Positions 1 through 14,330 of a stretch of 64,000 nt of DNA are shown here, in pieces; positions within the stretch are counted from its first letter, which is position 1, and each line of letters starts with the position of its first letter. Made by a program: the position numbers and the translations under genes. The notes beneath the pieces are model-generated. The model made no database searches, was not told the DNA's origin, and worked only from the letters and a program-made list of their open reading frames with translations. Source of the stretch: Trogon surrucura (Eukaryota > Chordata > Aves > Trogoniformes > Trogonidae); NCBI GenBank assembly GCA_020746105.1, contig CM036618.1, positions 97,458,122 through 97,522,121 of the forward strand. The letters are read 5' to 3'.

Positions 1-813
1 ATCAACGGTTTGTTTAAATGGGTATTTAATTTGGTAACACGGATAGTACACTCAATTGTCTGAAAAACTGTGAAATGCCTATATATCACTGTGTTAAAGT
101 ACTATAGGCTTTATACTCTTTAGCCCTTTAATAACTATCCATATACTATCTATGTCTTGCTTTAAATAAAATTTCAGTTATCTTTGTGACTTTTCCTCTT
201 TTTAAGCGTTTTGTGTAAATTGTACGAGGAGCTTCATCAAAAGCCTAACTGATATGCTTCTTTTTCTGGACAGCTTTACCTTAAGTTTGTACCTCACCAC
301 AATAAATTTGTAACTGAGGATTCCACCTTCACGAAGGCAGACTTCTTTGAGTAACTTCTTGTTACTTACTTGCTCCACGTCTGAGTACAGATCACACCAT
401 AACCACCAGTGCAGAAGAAACAGCTCTCACCTTCTTAGCTTAAACACCTAAGACGATTACAGAACGTGATCTGCTAAAATCGCTTTTAATAGCACGGTTT
501 CATTTGCCACAGAAAAGATGCAATTTTGCCCTCTGGGGAGATCTTAGGACTAAAAGAAAAGTTGCAAATATATGGCAGTGTGTTACATCTACAATTTCTG
601 ATACACAATTATTTTGCATCACTTTGTGAGACAGAAATTAAGAGTGCTTTCAGGAAAGACGGTTAAAGGAAAAAAACCAATAAATATATATCTTAACTGG
701 GGACATGGGCTCAGGGTAAGAGAAGTAGTTCTTGATTTACTGAGTCTCAGTAATTTGACGATCTCTTCAGAATCACTTCTTGCAGCATCATTCATTTGTC
801 AGCCTAAGGTTGT
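1..813 (-). other. PRKCE: Proximal 3' untranslated region of PRKCE
   Basis: This stretch lies directly downstream of the TAG stop on the minus strand, so it is inferred to be 3' UTR. No open frame resembling a known protein was seen. Read on the minus strand it is AU-rich, with several ATTTA pentamers. I saw no canonical AATAAA hexamer; the variant ATTAAA occurs on the minus strand at 485-490, 127-132 and 25-30. The transcript may therefore continue past the window start. The assignment as UTR follows from position only; its true 3' end cannot be read from the sequence. Confidence 0.7.
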
Positions 814-1122
<309 letters not shown>

Positions 1123-1130
1123 CTACAGGA

Positions 1131-1187
1131 GCAAGTATTATAAATGAGTTCAGGAGAGGCCACAGAAGCAGTACTATAAATGAGTTC
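1131..1187. repeat. Imperfect 20-21 bp direct repeat near the last-exon acceptor
   Basis: Two near-identical segments, GCAAGTATTATAAATGAGTT at 1131-1150 and GCAGTACTATAAATGAGTT from 1168, lie about 37 bp apart and about 170 bp upstream (in gene sense) of the terminal-exon acceptor. This looks like a small local duplication. No function is assigned. Confidence 0.6.
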
Positions 1188-3759
1188 CCAGAGACTCAGG
1201 GGTCTCTGACACGTGAAGGAATAGCAGTATGATGATAAAGCAGGAAGCTGAGATTAGGACTAGTTTAAAAAAGGCTTTGGCATAGTAGGTGGTACGGCTG
1301 TTTCCTCTCAGACTTGAACATAATGATATCTCATTTCAGAGGCACAGAGTAAACTGATTTAATTGATTTCCCCACAATATATCTTACTCTTTCAGCTCTA
1401 AGTTAACGGCTTCTTTATATCTGGCTACACTCGGCTATAAAATCAGATGTTGACCTCAAAACAGCTCTCAGTCCAATATCTTTGACCTCAGCATTGGCAA
1501 CTCAGATATCCTAATGCAGCCAAACGGCATTCAGAGCACCACAGCAAAGTGTGAAATTCTGGCTCCAGAGAAATCCACCTCAGAACTCTTCTTTATTTCA
1601 ACAGCATCGGGACTTGCACACTGAAGCCTAAAGCACCTTGCTCTGTCAGTGAAGTTAAGCCAACAGGGTGCAACTGTACATGTTCTCATTGGGATAAAAT
1701 GTACTAACTAGAGAGTGTCTTTGGGAGGCCGACTTGTCCTCAGGGCACTCATGGCAGTGACTATCTGTGACCACTTACACGGAAAAACCCATAAAGCTAC
1801 AGGGGAAAACACTCCCCACGGTCATTCCCTTGGGATCTACACTGTTCATATTTTCCATGTTAGCAGCGTATTTCAGACATTTACAGGTTCATGGAACTGG
1901 AACAAGCATTCTCCTTTACACTGTCTCTTCTCTCTTTGATTCATGAAATCTAATAGTTCCCTGAGTGATATTTAACGGGGGCACACTAACACACTGAGAA
2001 CTGGCTTTGTGTCCAACCCACACACGGCTGAGGTTAAGATGATACCAGAAACAGAATAGCTATTTGGCTTGCAGTGAAAAATGATAAATTCATAAAGTGA
2101 TACATCATAAAGTACATAAATTATTCCAAATGGGATATATGTCTTCTTTCAGTGTAGGTAGATTTTCTTTCCTATAAAGTATGTATACAAGTGTATTTCC
2201 TTCATCAGTTTTACTGAGGCACTAAACCAATTAGTTTTCTCTATCACTACTGTAAAATGGTCCCAACAACCTTCACCTACATTGTTTGCAAGAACTTTAT
2301 AGATATAGGGAAAATGGTCTATATAAATACAAGAGACTGTCACTTGTAAACCAAGTTCTTTCTAAGTGAAGGCAACCCAAAATCCACATCCGCCATTTAC
2401 AAAATTCCATTAAAAGGAAAGGAATATGGCCTTAACAAACATACATATATATGTTTACATTGTTTATATTTGTAATATCTACTTCGTATATGAAGACTGA
2501 ACATAAAGTATATGCAAGCTGTATACTCTGAACTGCATAAAGTATGAGCGATATGGATTTGGGCTCTGTGTTTTTCCTGTCATTTGGGCAAACAGTGCAA
2601 AACAGAGAATGAAATACCATATAATTTTTTAAATGCATTACATTGCAACTACATCTACATTCTTTTGTTTCCCCATTGCCCTACCATGGTATTTTCACAC
2701 ACTCATACAATGATTTTGCTGCAGGAACAGTTACTACAGCAAAAGAAGGTAAGTGAGTATTTGCAGAAAGTAGAATTCAAATCCAGAACTGTAGTTATGT
2801 GCAAGAGAAGTGTGGCTATGCTCACTCTTTAACCACTAGCTATCCAGAGCAAATTAGCTCTGGACTAGCTGAGAACAAATACAATACGCATTGTTTACAG
2901 GTTTTCATATTGAACGTATTTGTGAAAAGAGTTATGTCCCTGCTGAAGTTAAAAGAATAAGACGGCAATTTTCTCAAAGTCCATTGGAGGCAACTAATTC
3001 TCAATAGCTACTTTTTTCCAGAAAACCATCAGTAAAATTTGTGAAGGTGTTAGGTAAGAAAGAGTGCAGATGAGTACATCTGAAAAACTGTACCAAACCT
3101 GGTGTACCTAAATCCTACTGAATAAAAAGAATTGTATTTCCAGTGGAACTCTGAATCCTAAACACTTCTGAAACAATCACCAAAGGTATTTGCTTAGACT
3201 GAAAGGCCTACCATGCCTTAAAATACGCTTCAAGATCAAAAAAAGAAATAGAAGTTTTTACTTTCTCAGATTTACAAACAATGCAATGTCTTTTGGGTGG
3301 CACAGATTTAAATCACTCATTTCACTAACAGAAGTATGGAGCAATCTAAGAATGCAAGCATAATTCAATAGCAACCCTCTAATTAACCAATGAAAGAAGT
3401 GAGATTTAGTAAATCACAGGGAACAAAAGTGAGCAGATTAAGCCATATAAAACAAAAGGTAGAGTTCATAACAAGTTCTTCTTTTCAACAGAAAGATTTA
3501 TTTGAGAAATCCTCCTTAGCACCTTAGGCACGTTTTTTTTTCTTGAAGGTATGACTGTTTTGCAAGGCCCCATCTGCTAAAACCAAACAGGTCTGGTCAC
3601 ATTTCTCCCACCATTGTAATTTTAATGTACTTGCACTGTGAATACTCTATAGGCCAACAACATGAAACAATATATAGTTGCAGCATGAGGGCTCAGGATA
3701 AAGGTATGAAGGGCTGTAGCTGTCTCCTAGCAGAGAAACAGAAAAGAAAAGATCTGCAA

Positions 3760-3854
3760 GGTAAGGGATATGGTTTAGTTGAGGACTTGTCAATGCTAGG
3801 TTAATGGTTGGAGCCGATGATCTTAAAGGTCTTTTCCAATCTAGGCAATTCTAG
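3760..3854 (+). mobile_element. CR1 LINE 3'-end remnant
   Basis: The segment has the CR1 3' landmarks in order: GGGATATGGTTTAGTTGAGG, then a GGTTGGAGCCGATGATCTTA stretch and AAAGGTCTTTTCCAA, ending in a degenerate GGCAATTCTA tail. The same order is seen in the better copy near 30.4 kb. It is an old, 5'-truncated insertion without coding capacity. Confidence 0.75.
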
Positions 3855-6800
3855 AAGGAGAGTATATGAAGGAAAGAGAGTGCAGCTATTATCCAACTCT
3901 GAACATTAATAAAATAATTAAAAAAAAAGGAAAACAAATCGATTGACTGGAAAACACATAACTAAAAATGCAGTAATTAAATGGGGGGGAAGGGATTCTG
4001 TTTATTTAGCCAGCAGCATCTGAGACTCTGGCGTGCATAATTTTTAACTTTTCAAATCTTTTTCCAGGTATGACTTTTCAATTCCAGATGACTGAAGAAA
4101 TTAGGGTTATTAGGAAAAAAAGAACACCTGAAACCACAGCTGTCCACCCAAACACACAGAAATTCAATTAGGTTTCAGAGACTACTTTTTTCTTCCTCTC
4201 TAGATTATACAAACACCTTGTGTTCAGCACGTGTCAATGCTACAGGAGAGGAGGGGCACAGTAGCTACCCAAGAGCTTCCAACAACAGGTGCCAAATTCC
4301 ACACTGCACTGAAACTGCTCTGCCGCAGGCAGCACGTGGGCACTCCGTCTCTGCCTGACAAAAAGCAGCGGCAGTCCCATGGCTCTTGCAAGGGGCTAGA
4401 ACTGACGTGACTCCAATTCTCAAACTCATCTGAAAGGTGTCTCTAAGAGTGAGAAGGAATAGGGACTCGCTACCTCTTGTGCAGGAAACTTGCTGGACAG
4501 GTGATCTTTTTTTTTGTTTTTCCAGCAGTGTGAATGCTTCACAGGTCTCTCATCTGAGCATTGACCTAGCATGACCTGCTTATCCTGTGAGACATGGTGG
4601 ACTTGCTTCATGTGGGTGATACGATCTGATTAGATGTAACACTTATGCTACAGAAATAGAACTCCCTGAATTAATAAATATTAACATGACCTACTATGTC
4701 AATTTTAAAGTCAAAGTCATGTTTTATTCTATTCAAAGACTGCTGCTTCTGTTCGAAGAGCTAAAGATACTGGAAATTTTTAAAGACTGCCTCTTCACAA
4801 AGCATCATTTAATGAACTTTCCTAGATGGCCTGTACAACTTTAGAGAACGTGATATCCGTTTATGAGTCAAAAATGCTTTTTTTCCCCTTAAATCTCATC
4901 ACATAATTACTAGAAGATTAAAAGGAACTTTGTGTGCTATTAATAAGCACACACTAAACAGTAGTTTTCAGATCTGTTTTTATTTTCATTACTGTTTCCA
5001 CAAAAAAAAAATTTTCTACCTGCAGTCAGGCTTGAGCTTAAAAAAACCTTCAAGCCATGCTGAATAAGCTTTCCAGTGTCAAGGATTACCAACTTTGTCT
5101 GTTAATGATTAGCAAATGTCACTATATAAATTGTGACAGTGAAAAAAGAAATCTAAGTTGATGTTCTTATCACTGAATATACATTAAGAAAGTTAGAACT
5201 TTCCACTCACAAATGTGAATGACAGGAGCCTTTGGTATTTAAATGCCACAGAAATCACTTGACAGAGGGTGTTCCACACCAGGGAACTCAGCAAAGATTG
5301 GGCACCTCATCAGCTGTGTAATGCGGCCAAAAGGCTCAGAATGGACTCTCTTCTGCCTAATGAGGATTAAATGAATTCTTCAGCCTGGAGGCATTAAGAG
5401 GTACCTCAATGGCTCCACTAAATTGGGTTGTAATTGTCCAGTGGGTTCAAAGGCTACTCAGAGAAGGTGAAAGAAGGATGGAGCTGGTGGCTAGAAAATA
5501 ACAGTGCCACAAACCCCTTGGTTTTACTTTTCAGTCTGATTTTCCTACACATTCACAATATGCTATTTAAATATAAGAATCCTCTTTAAATCAATTAACA
5601 GATTTCAGTTTAGTTTAGGAGAATGATGAGCAACTCCGGAAAAAACAGCCAATGCACGTGAGGCCAGAAATGATCATTATAACAATAAACCATTATGTTG
5701 GAGGAGAAAAAGACTGTGCTATGACTTTTCAGTAAGTGGACCTTCTCACACAAAATAAATACAAAGGTTATCCATGATTTTCACAGCCTGAGACACTGCC
5801 AAAAATGCAGACGGAGATTAGCCTATCTCCGTCACTGAATGAAACATCTTCAACTACGCTCCACCACAATTCTCTGTCAACAACGGTGCTTGATGCCTCT
5901 TCATGGTATTTTCAAGTTCACATTGAAATCCTGGCATTTGTCATTCATTTGGGGAGGTTCACCAGAGAACCCTTCCAGTGCAGCACCCAGCTGCATCAGC
6001 AGCACATCGAACAAGTGACAGGTACATTAAATCTGGGCAGGAAGCTGCTGCAGCTACAGGGGCACAGGACAGCCGTGCAGCAGGAACAGGACACGCAGAA
6101 GAGTCACAATCTCATATGTATGACACACTATCAATTAATTTTACGCTGAATTGTCCTTCAGTAAGGAATAAATGATGCCCGTGTTTGACACAGTATCATC
6201 AAGAAGAAATTATTAGATTAGGATGACCAGAGTTTAAATATTTTAAACTCTGTTTACCTCATTGCTGATAAGATTTTCAGATTATTTTGTTAAAGACCAA
6301 CGGTAACTCAAGACATCAAACTGGTTTGAAGCACAAGGTTATGTGGCTAACCTCACACATCGCTGTCCTCTCATTCACCTCTCTTTATTATGATAACAAA
6401 AACCACAGCACAGGGAGAGATTGCTTTGCACCAATCATTGGATCTCTTTTCATAAAGGTGTAGCAGCTTCTAAAAAGTTGAGACCAACTTTAATGGGCAC
6501 TCACTTTCCCACGTAACCCATTCTACATACACAGAAACCCAGTATAAATACTGCCAAAGAAGCAGGCTGAGAAGCACAGTACTTCCGACCTGTCTTTTTG
6601 TTCATTCTGATGATGTCTCTTCATGGTATTTGGATGCCCTAGGAATCTGTATCAGTATTAGAAGTATTTTCTAGAATGTCTTATTTCGGATAATAAATGT
6701 TATCAAAGTAACTTTTCAAGTTATTAATTATTTTCAGCATGTTAATTGCTCTACTCACACACAGAAAAGTTACAGCAGCTCAGCCACAAGCTGCGGTATA

Positions 6801-7504
6801 TTAAACTGAAGGTTATAATGATAAAAAGGGTTTAGAATTCAAGTATTTTTCACAAGTGTTTTGCCATTCATAACTTCCAAGCAGAGGGTGAGATTTTGTG
6901 CTCCTAGATTATGCTTTCATTAGCTGTAAAGGACACCAAATTATGAGAAAGTGGAACACCCCCTTTAGAAATATGTTAATAGACAGTGAAACAGTATTTA
7001 AAAAGTATATCAACCTATGCAGTCTACAGTTTAATCTGTTACGGAAGCACACAGTTATTTAATAAACACCAAGCTAATCCATAGAACTATGAATTTTAAA
7101 AGGGATCACTTCTTATCCAGTAAACTGAAACCACCTTTACATTGGAAATCTATGTATCTTTCCTAGGAATGTGAAATAGAACAAGTAGGAAGGAGAAATA
7201 ACTGAAACAATTAGGGGGTATAAGCATTTGATGACTGCAAGACCAGGATGCCAGTCTTAGTATTTCACTTTTGCACAGCCTTTCTCCTATTCTACACCCT
7301 GAAACCATCACAACAAAACAAACAGCAAGGGAAGCAAAACCGGAGCTCTGAAGGTTCACTGACAACCACCCTGTGTTTGCAGTCTGGGCAACAAACCTCA
7401 TCCAGAAGAAGCTGCTGTAAAACTGATGGCCTCTATGGTAATACTTGGGTAGGGTTTTAGCAGGAGCGAGCACACAGCGCTAAAGCTATGCACACCAAAC
7501 CTCC

Positions 7505-7531
7505 TTTGATTGCTTTGATTGCTTTGATTGC
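7505..7531. repeat. Three tandem copies of a 9-mer (TTTGATTGC)
   Basis: Three perfect copies of TTTGATTGC are arranged head to tail. It is a short minisatellite-like tract within the last PRKCE intron. Confidence 0.9.
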
Positions 7532-8710
7532 TAAAGCACAACAGTTATCTCTGTGTAAAACATGGATGGAGATAAATTTCACAGGAGCTGCAGGGGAGGT
7601 CAGCACTCAGCTTCCTACCCTCAACATCCACCTTGTCCATCTTATCAGGGTGTCCTTGCATTAAGAGTTAATCATGACATAACCACTGCACATAAGCTAT
7701 GCTATGGTAGAACACATGCATGTTTTAGAGTGAAAAAATTGCAGAGGAAAAATTCCAGCTTCTGAATTTCTGCATGACTTTTATCCTTTACGGTACATTT
7801 CTTTGAGGGTTTAACTATATGTGAAATAATCTTATATTTGTTCTTGTGGTGGGGAGGAAATGCAAGAGGAAACAGTAATGGAACAATCACATGAAAATAC
7901 TCTTCTCCACAAAGCAATTTTTACTACAAATTTTATGAACCACTCTGTAGAACAGATTTCATGCGTGTGCCTCTCTAATGCAAGACCTCCATCGATACCC
8001 TCAACTGCTCTAAGGTGATGAACATCAACGTCACCTCCCCTTACATCCCGGCACACATCCCAGATTAGTCCATTTGCAATTGTGTTCTCCTAAAATTGCA
8101 TTTTAACGATTGTTGTTACAGCAGAGTTACAGTCAGGGCTGGTGCATCTGTGACATGCTAAACCACCTGCTGGTGAGTCCTCAAACACATGTAGAAGCCT
8201 TTTTGTCTTCCTGGTCATTAGCACTTTAGCAAAAAGGACTGGCTATAACCAGAAAATGGAGCTGGCTTCCAAAAAAAGAGAAAAAAGTCATGCAGGAGAG
8301 TTGGTAAGTCTAGGGCACGCATCCCTAGAATTCCAGTGGCTTTCAGAACATCCCATAAATCACTGCAAAATTACCCACAGGTAGTCTAGCAGTGCACTGA
8401 GATATTTGATCAGATTGATTCTGTAAAAGATCAAGATATTTACTTTGCTTTCCATTCTTTAAGTAGATACAAAGCCAATGAATAAATTCAGGAGTTTCTG
8501 ATGCTAGTGAATAGGTGAACGATGTAATAAAATATTTGAAGACTCATTTCTCTGCCATTATCCTGAATAAATACTGACTGGCTGATTTTCCAATGTTTCA
8601 TTCTGCTTACAGTCACCTATCCCACTTACAGAAGAGGAACACACTATGGAAACCTTCCCAAATATGTTAAGAGATTGTAAACATATAGCAGTATCTTGTG
8701 ATTCTGAACC

Positions 8711-8728
8711 CCTCCTCGATCGAGGAGG
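8711..8728. repeat. 18-bp perfect palindrome
   Basis: CCTCCTCGATCGAGGAGG equals its own reverse complement over all 18 bases, with a CGATCG centre. The bases just outside do not pair. It lies in the last PRKCE intron. A protein-binding role is possible but not shown. Confidence 0.9.
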
Positions 8729-11566
8729 CATGGACACGTGCATTCTGACACTGGATGCAAAGAAACGCCACAGCATGAAAGGCAATAGCAAGCACAGCCA
8801 GTGGGAACATCACTCCAAGACTCAGCTGCACACTAGGAAGGTTTGCAGTACAAGCTGTGGAGCAGGAATGCCACAGAGTTTTTGGCAAGACTGCCTTAAT
8901 CAAAACATTTTGGGAAACTCACATTCCCTGATGATGGTCTCTAACTCATTAAGAATAAAGCTTTTAGTCTGACACGGATGACAGGCTTTCATCCAGAGAA
9001 ATGCTATAGAAGGTCTCACCTTACAGAAATGGAGAAAGCTACACAGTGGTGGTTTAATTCTAAGACTACTGAATAGTTAGAGATTATATATTGCTGTCTA
9101 ATTATTAAGTCTTTGCAAAGACAGACTGAAATACAGACATATGGACATTTTAGAAAGCAGCTGAAGCTGTTAGTTTTATAAAAAAAACTAACGAACATAC
9201 TTATACAAATTGTAGACTGAAAAAAAAAGGCATTGCACAATTATTCATGGATGCCTACTACTTCTGTATCTCATTATATCTCCTTTCCATCTTTCCTCCA
9301 GACACCAGAACTGCTTTTTTGGAAGACAGTTTTATTAAAAGGGTGCAGTAAGACACAGCAGAATTTGTAGTGACACAGCTTTCATTCTTGGTTCTGCTAC
9401 TTATCTGCTTTGAGCTTGAGTAATTTTCTTCTCACTACAACTCTAATTTTCTTCCTATTTTTGTTTTCCCATACACGAATTGTGATCTCTCTGTCAATTA
9501 TTACCTATGATCTTTTGACTCTCTCTGACTTATACAGCTTTTTACACAGTGGAAACTTCGTCTTGCTGGGAGTTTGAGCTATTGTTGTGGACCTGAGGGC
9601 ACAAATTCAATTTCTCTTTCTTTTTGTTCTTGTCAAATATAAACACAATCCTTCAGGGTCATGGGCAATCATGATCTTCAACTCCTTCTTTTCCATACTC
9701 CATAATTAAGCAAAGGGAATCACTGTTCTGTAGGTCCTCTGCAAACACGAATATGGTATGCAAATCAAGGAAGAAGATTCGTGCTAAAGGTTTTTCATAA
9801 ATATCTAGACTGCGTGTTCCTCTCATCCCACATAATTTAAACATATGACTCCTGGAGCATGATGTTGAGAGGACCAATACAAGATCTGTGCCTCCACAGT
9901 AACAAAATCCCTTGTAACACCTGGAAAGCAGCAGCTAATGAAATGCTAGGATTCCTGACTGCTTCACGATACCTTTCCTGTCCTGCTACTGAAGATAAGT
10001 GCCTACACATCAGCTGCTTCAGTCCACCACCTGCACATTCACGTGAATGTCAAAGGAATTAAGTTTTGCACTAGTATGCTGAGCTGTGAACACACACATT
10101 GCCAAATTTTTGCTGCTGATTTTGGGTGAACATCCTAGGAAGACACTTTTGTTAACTCTATGCTTGCATTAGCATGGCATACTGCTACTATAAAAGGTTC
10201 TGCAGGAGAAATAAGCCCAAAGCCAAAGCTCGTGCGAATCTCTGTGTTCACTGGACTCCAGTTATGAATGAGAACAATCATGGGCTGCCAGTCTTTGACG
10301 TGCCCTTGCTCTTTTCTGATAACTTCTGCTCCACTGTCTGATAAAGAGTCAGATGCTACTGCTTAAATCACCTGGTGTTTGTCACTGGCTTTTAATGACA
10401 TCAGAAACAGGCCCAGCCCAGGAATATTATTTATCATCTATGTTAATATAAACCCAAAATACTTCTGTTTGAACACTTAAAAATGTAACCATGATAAGAT
10501 GATTTCACTTAGTGGTTTAGACTACTTTCTGAAAATAGCACTGGAGATTAAACAGACAAAAAATGAAAGAGAATTTGTTTTATTTTGAGGAAGCTCAAAA
10601 TGAAAGCAGGAACACTCTGCTTATCATCCCATCCCAATGGACACCACTTAATAACGTACATTTAACAGATGGTTAAATGAACCTAATTATTCAGTATGAA
10701 AAGATTTTAGTGCGATAAGACCAGGACTCAACAAAACCAAACAAATACTGCTGGATCCCCAGTACAGAATCAAAAGAAGCATAATAGAAGTTGTTTAACT
10801 TATAAATATTTGGGAACCTGCAGTGCTGGGAAGTAGTTTTCAAACTTCTGTAATTCTAGTGTTATTGTAATCGTGGCTAAAAACAGCTGCTGCAGGCACT
10901 GACTTAAGAGAAAAAAAAATAAAAAAGACTCATTTGGAGCAAATTCTGGGAAAACAGAATCTTACTCATCCAAACAAACAACACTGAGATCCCTTAAAAA
11001 TACTGGCTCACATGCTCTTGATTTCTCTAAGTTGTGGTACAAGGTGCACACAAGCTCCTCAAAAACTATATACTTACACCCTGAGCAAATTTAGTGGTTG
11101 TAGAAAGCACCAAGCTAGTCGAAGCTTTGCAAACCAAAGTCCTTTACTTTGTTGAGGTAAGAGGCAGAAGTGTTACGGACTTCTCTGCCCGGCCCAGCCA
11201 TGTGCTAGACCCCATGGTATGAGCTACAGTGCAGGCAGTTACGGTACTGCCGTTCACATCTGTCTACTGCAAGCTAAACCCAGATCTCAATCTTCATCGC
11301 CTGTTTCACAACGGGCAGCGAAGTGGCTAACACATGAACCAGTAGCAGGAAAGTGTAAGCTTTTAGGAAGCAGCTGACATTAAATATTCTAATTCATGAT
11401 ACCCTGTGGCAGCAGCAGCATGCAAAAGAAGTGCTGGACTTCAAGCGTTATGTCCATTTGTAATAAAAAGGCTGTACTGAAAGCCTCCATCCACTTTTCT
11501 TTAGTTTTCCTACGGGACATGTGTTAGTCATTCTGACAAACATAGATTCTTCCCTGTTTCTAAATC

Positions 11567-11588
11567 TTTTTTTTTTTTTTTTTTTTTT
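11567..11588. repeat. 22-bp poly(T) tract
   Basis: There is an uninterrupted run of 22 T on the + strand. No adjoining retroposon body is recognisable, so it is called a simple homopolymer, not an insertion tail. Confidence 0.95.
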
Positions 11589-12153
11589 ACACCAGTTTTA
11601 ATCACTACAGTGTCACTCTCAGAAGAAAGCCCGCTATTTTCCTGTGCCTGAAATGCCTGCAGCAAGTGGGGAATACATAATGTGCAATGTTTAACAATGG
11701 TACATGAGGGTCTGAGGTCTCAAGATCACTCCCCAGTACTTCATCTAAGCAGTAACACTTCATGCACAAGCATGCAGTATAGCCCCTTCGCGTGCCCATC
11801 TGCTAAATGCTCATTGCCATGCACTGATGACTGAATGGAAAAATATTATGAAACTGAAGGGACACCTCAAGGTTATTAGGCCTAAAAACGGACCTACCTT
11901 GACATTTTCCCCATATTGAAGGCCTTACCTTAAAGAGGGACATTCACACTGAAGCAAACTTGAAAAGAGAGAACATTTATACAAAAAGAAATTTACTTGG
12001 CCTGTAATTTCCTATGTTCCTTTTGGCGTTACTGAATGATACTGTATTTTACAGGGCTTCTTCCCCACAGCGTAAAAGCAAAGTCATAATTCTGAACGTA
12101 CGATGGTACCACTGCCACAAAAAAACCAGAGGTGTGCCAAAAAACCCCACCAA

Positions 12154-12190
12154 AACAGTATCATGACTTCTCAACAGTATCATGACTCTC
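12154..12190. repeat. Tandem duplication of an 18-19 bp unit
   Basis: AACAGTATCATGACTTCTC is followed immediately by AACAGTATCATGACTCTC, differing by one missing T. This is a short local tandem duplication in intronic DNA. Confidence 0.9.
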
Positions 12191-14050
12191 AGGTTAAAAA
12201 TCCTTTATCAAAAATTAAAAAAAAATAAATCTTTGCCTGCTAGCAGTCACGTGCAAAGACAAATCTGAGATTATAGAACGTATGTTTCAGGCTAACATAT
12301 TTGAAAGTTTTCTCCAGAAATGCAGTCCCTCTTTAAGGATTCCAGCCATATTTCACAGTAAGCAGACAGTTGCTGCAGCAATTTAAACACACACCTTTCT
12401 AATCGAACACATTTTCGGGAGCTGCTCAGGGAGGCACCTACCCCTGAGGCAGGCGTGGCCTCTGCCCATTTGCCTGTGCAAACAGCCCAGCTGCACACTC
12501 CGTAGGTGCTGATTTGTATTTGCTATTTATGACCCAGTTTCCGAACACTGTGGGCATTCGGCATAAGTCATCGAAAAAGGGCTGCCAAAATTTTGCCAGT
12601 TTTTCACTCATTTGGGGGAGGGGGAAAAGAAAATTCCCACTGCTCATGGACTCCAGTTGTAACCCACAATCATTGGCTAGGGCTAAAATTTCGTATTTGG
12701 GAACGATTTTATTTCCAACCTTTGCTGCAGCACAAAACTGAGAGAAGACACATTGCTGGCATCCTTAAGTCAAGACTTAACCAGGGAGTTCAGGTTCACA
12801 AGAAAACTGCGTACAGACAATGTGGCTCAGACAGTGATAACTAAGGGGGGAGGGACTTCAGTAATGGTTTATGATTATCATAGAGTTACCGGAGCTCAGA
12901 GAGAGGTGCAAATTGCTGTAGGGAATTTGAGACTGAGGATCAAGACGAAATTTGCTAACACTGAGGTCTAGTATAACATAGAACACTCTTCCAAGGGATG
13001 TGCTACGCCTTCAGTCAATTTAAAAGCCAGGTGAATCTTGTGCATTTGGCTTTTAACACTTCTCCATCATATTCCTTTGCTGTCATGGAACTTTGCATTA
13101 AGCATCCTGAGATTACCAGAGCGGAACCTACGATGTGCAAAGGTTAGGTGATGAACCCTGGATCACACCATGAGTTTCTAGAAAATCTGGTAGAAGAACT
13201 TGCAATTCTCGGGTCTCTGGTTTTAGCTGCTATGCCAACTCTCTGCCCCTGAGAACTCAGAACTGAAGAACAAACATACAACTATTAGAAAGCACTCTCG
13301 GTGATATAACAGTAAGAATGGAAGAGACTGCAAAATGAAGAGACATTAGACAAACTAAGTGGGCTGGTAGCAGCTGCTGTTGCTCCATACTGCAAGATAG
13401 AATTCTGCAGTAGATTATCTTCTTCATTCTGTTTCTAATGCTCTTGAAGAAAGCAAGCTTTTAAAATGGAAAACCAAGAAATTATGAATGCATAGAGAAA
13501 ATTAAAATAACGTATTGTTCTGTGAAAGCTGCAGCTTCACAGTAAATTATTGTAATGTAATTATTTTGTTAACTTCATTTCCATAAAGCCACACTATGAA
13601 TGGATTGCCACAGGCACCGATAAAGTCATTAGCAATGAAACTTTGGCTTAATTGCTAAAGAGAAATACATATGGCAAACATCTGGTTGACCAGGCTTTGT
13701 ATTACCCTCTGGGTCAGAGTTCTTCAGCTTTTTCATGTTGAGGACATCTTAGAGTCTCAAATTTTCCCACCCTGACGTTTGCAACAGGGTGGATAAAAAT
13801 GACAAGTCTGTCTTGTCCTTTCAGGCTGAGTTTTCACTGTCAGCCCTCAAAACATGTGGATGCAAACAGTCTTCTCCCCGTGGGGAGGCCGCCCTTGCTG
13901 CACTGTGCCTAACAGCTTCCTCCATCTCAAGGCTCCTCACAGCACATTGACCCACTGTGACTGACAGCGCAAGAAATGTGAGAGTGATTTTACTGCAGCC
14001 TTTCAATATTTAAACAGGGTTTATAAGAAAGATGGGAACAAAATTTTTTA

Positions 14051-14330
14051 GTAGGGACTGCTGCAATAGGAGAAGGGGTAATGGTCTTAAAGAGGGTGGA
14101 TCTAGACTAGCTATAAGGAAGACGTTTTTACAATGAGTGTGGTGAAACACTGGAACAGGTTGCCCAGAGAGGTGGTAGAAGCCCCATCCATGGAAACATT
14201 CAAGGTCAGGTTGGACACGACGCTGATCAACCTGATCTAGTTGAAGATGTCCCTGCTTATGGCAGGGTGGGTTGGACTAGACGACCTTTAAAGGTCCTCT
14301 CCCGCCCAAACCATTCTATGATTCTATGAA
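14051..14330 (+). mobile_element. CR1 LINE 3' end, sense to +
   Basis: This is a 5'-truncated CR1 retrotransposon of about 280 bp. Landmarks in order are a GGTAATGGTCTTAAAG start, TGAAACACTGGAACAGGTTG, GGTTGGACTAGACGACCTTT, AAAGGTCCTC and the terminal ATTCTATGATTCTATGA octamer-type repeat that defines the CR1 3' end. It contains only 3' UTR, with no reverse transcriptase. It is antisense to PRKCE and lies in the last intron. Confidence 0.95.

Noticed and set aside
11567..11588. Poly(T) as the tail of a processed pseudogene or SINE
   Set aside because: No retroposon body, gene-like sequence or target duplication was recognised on either side.
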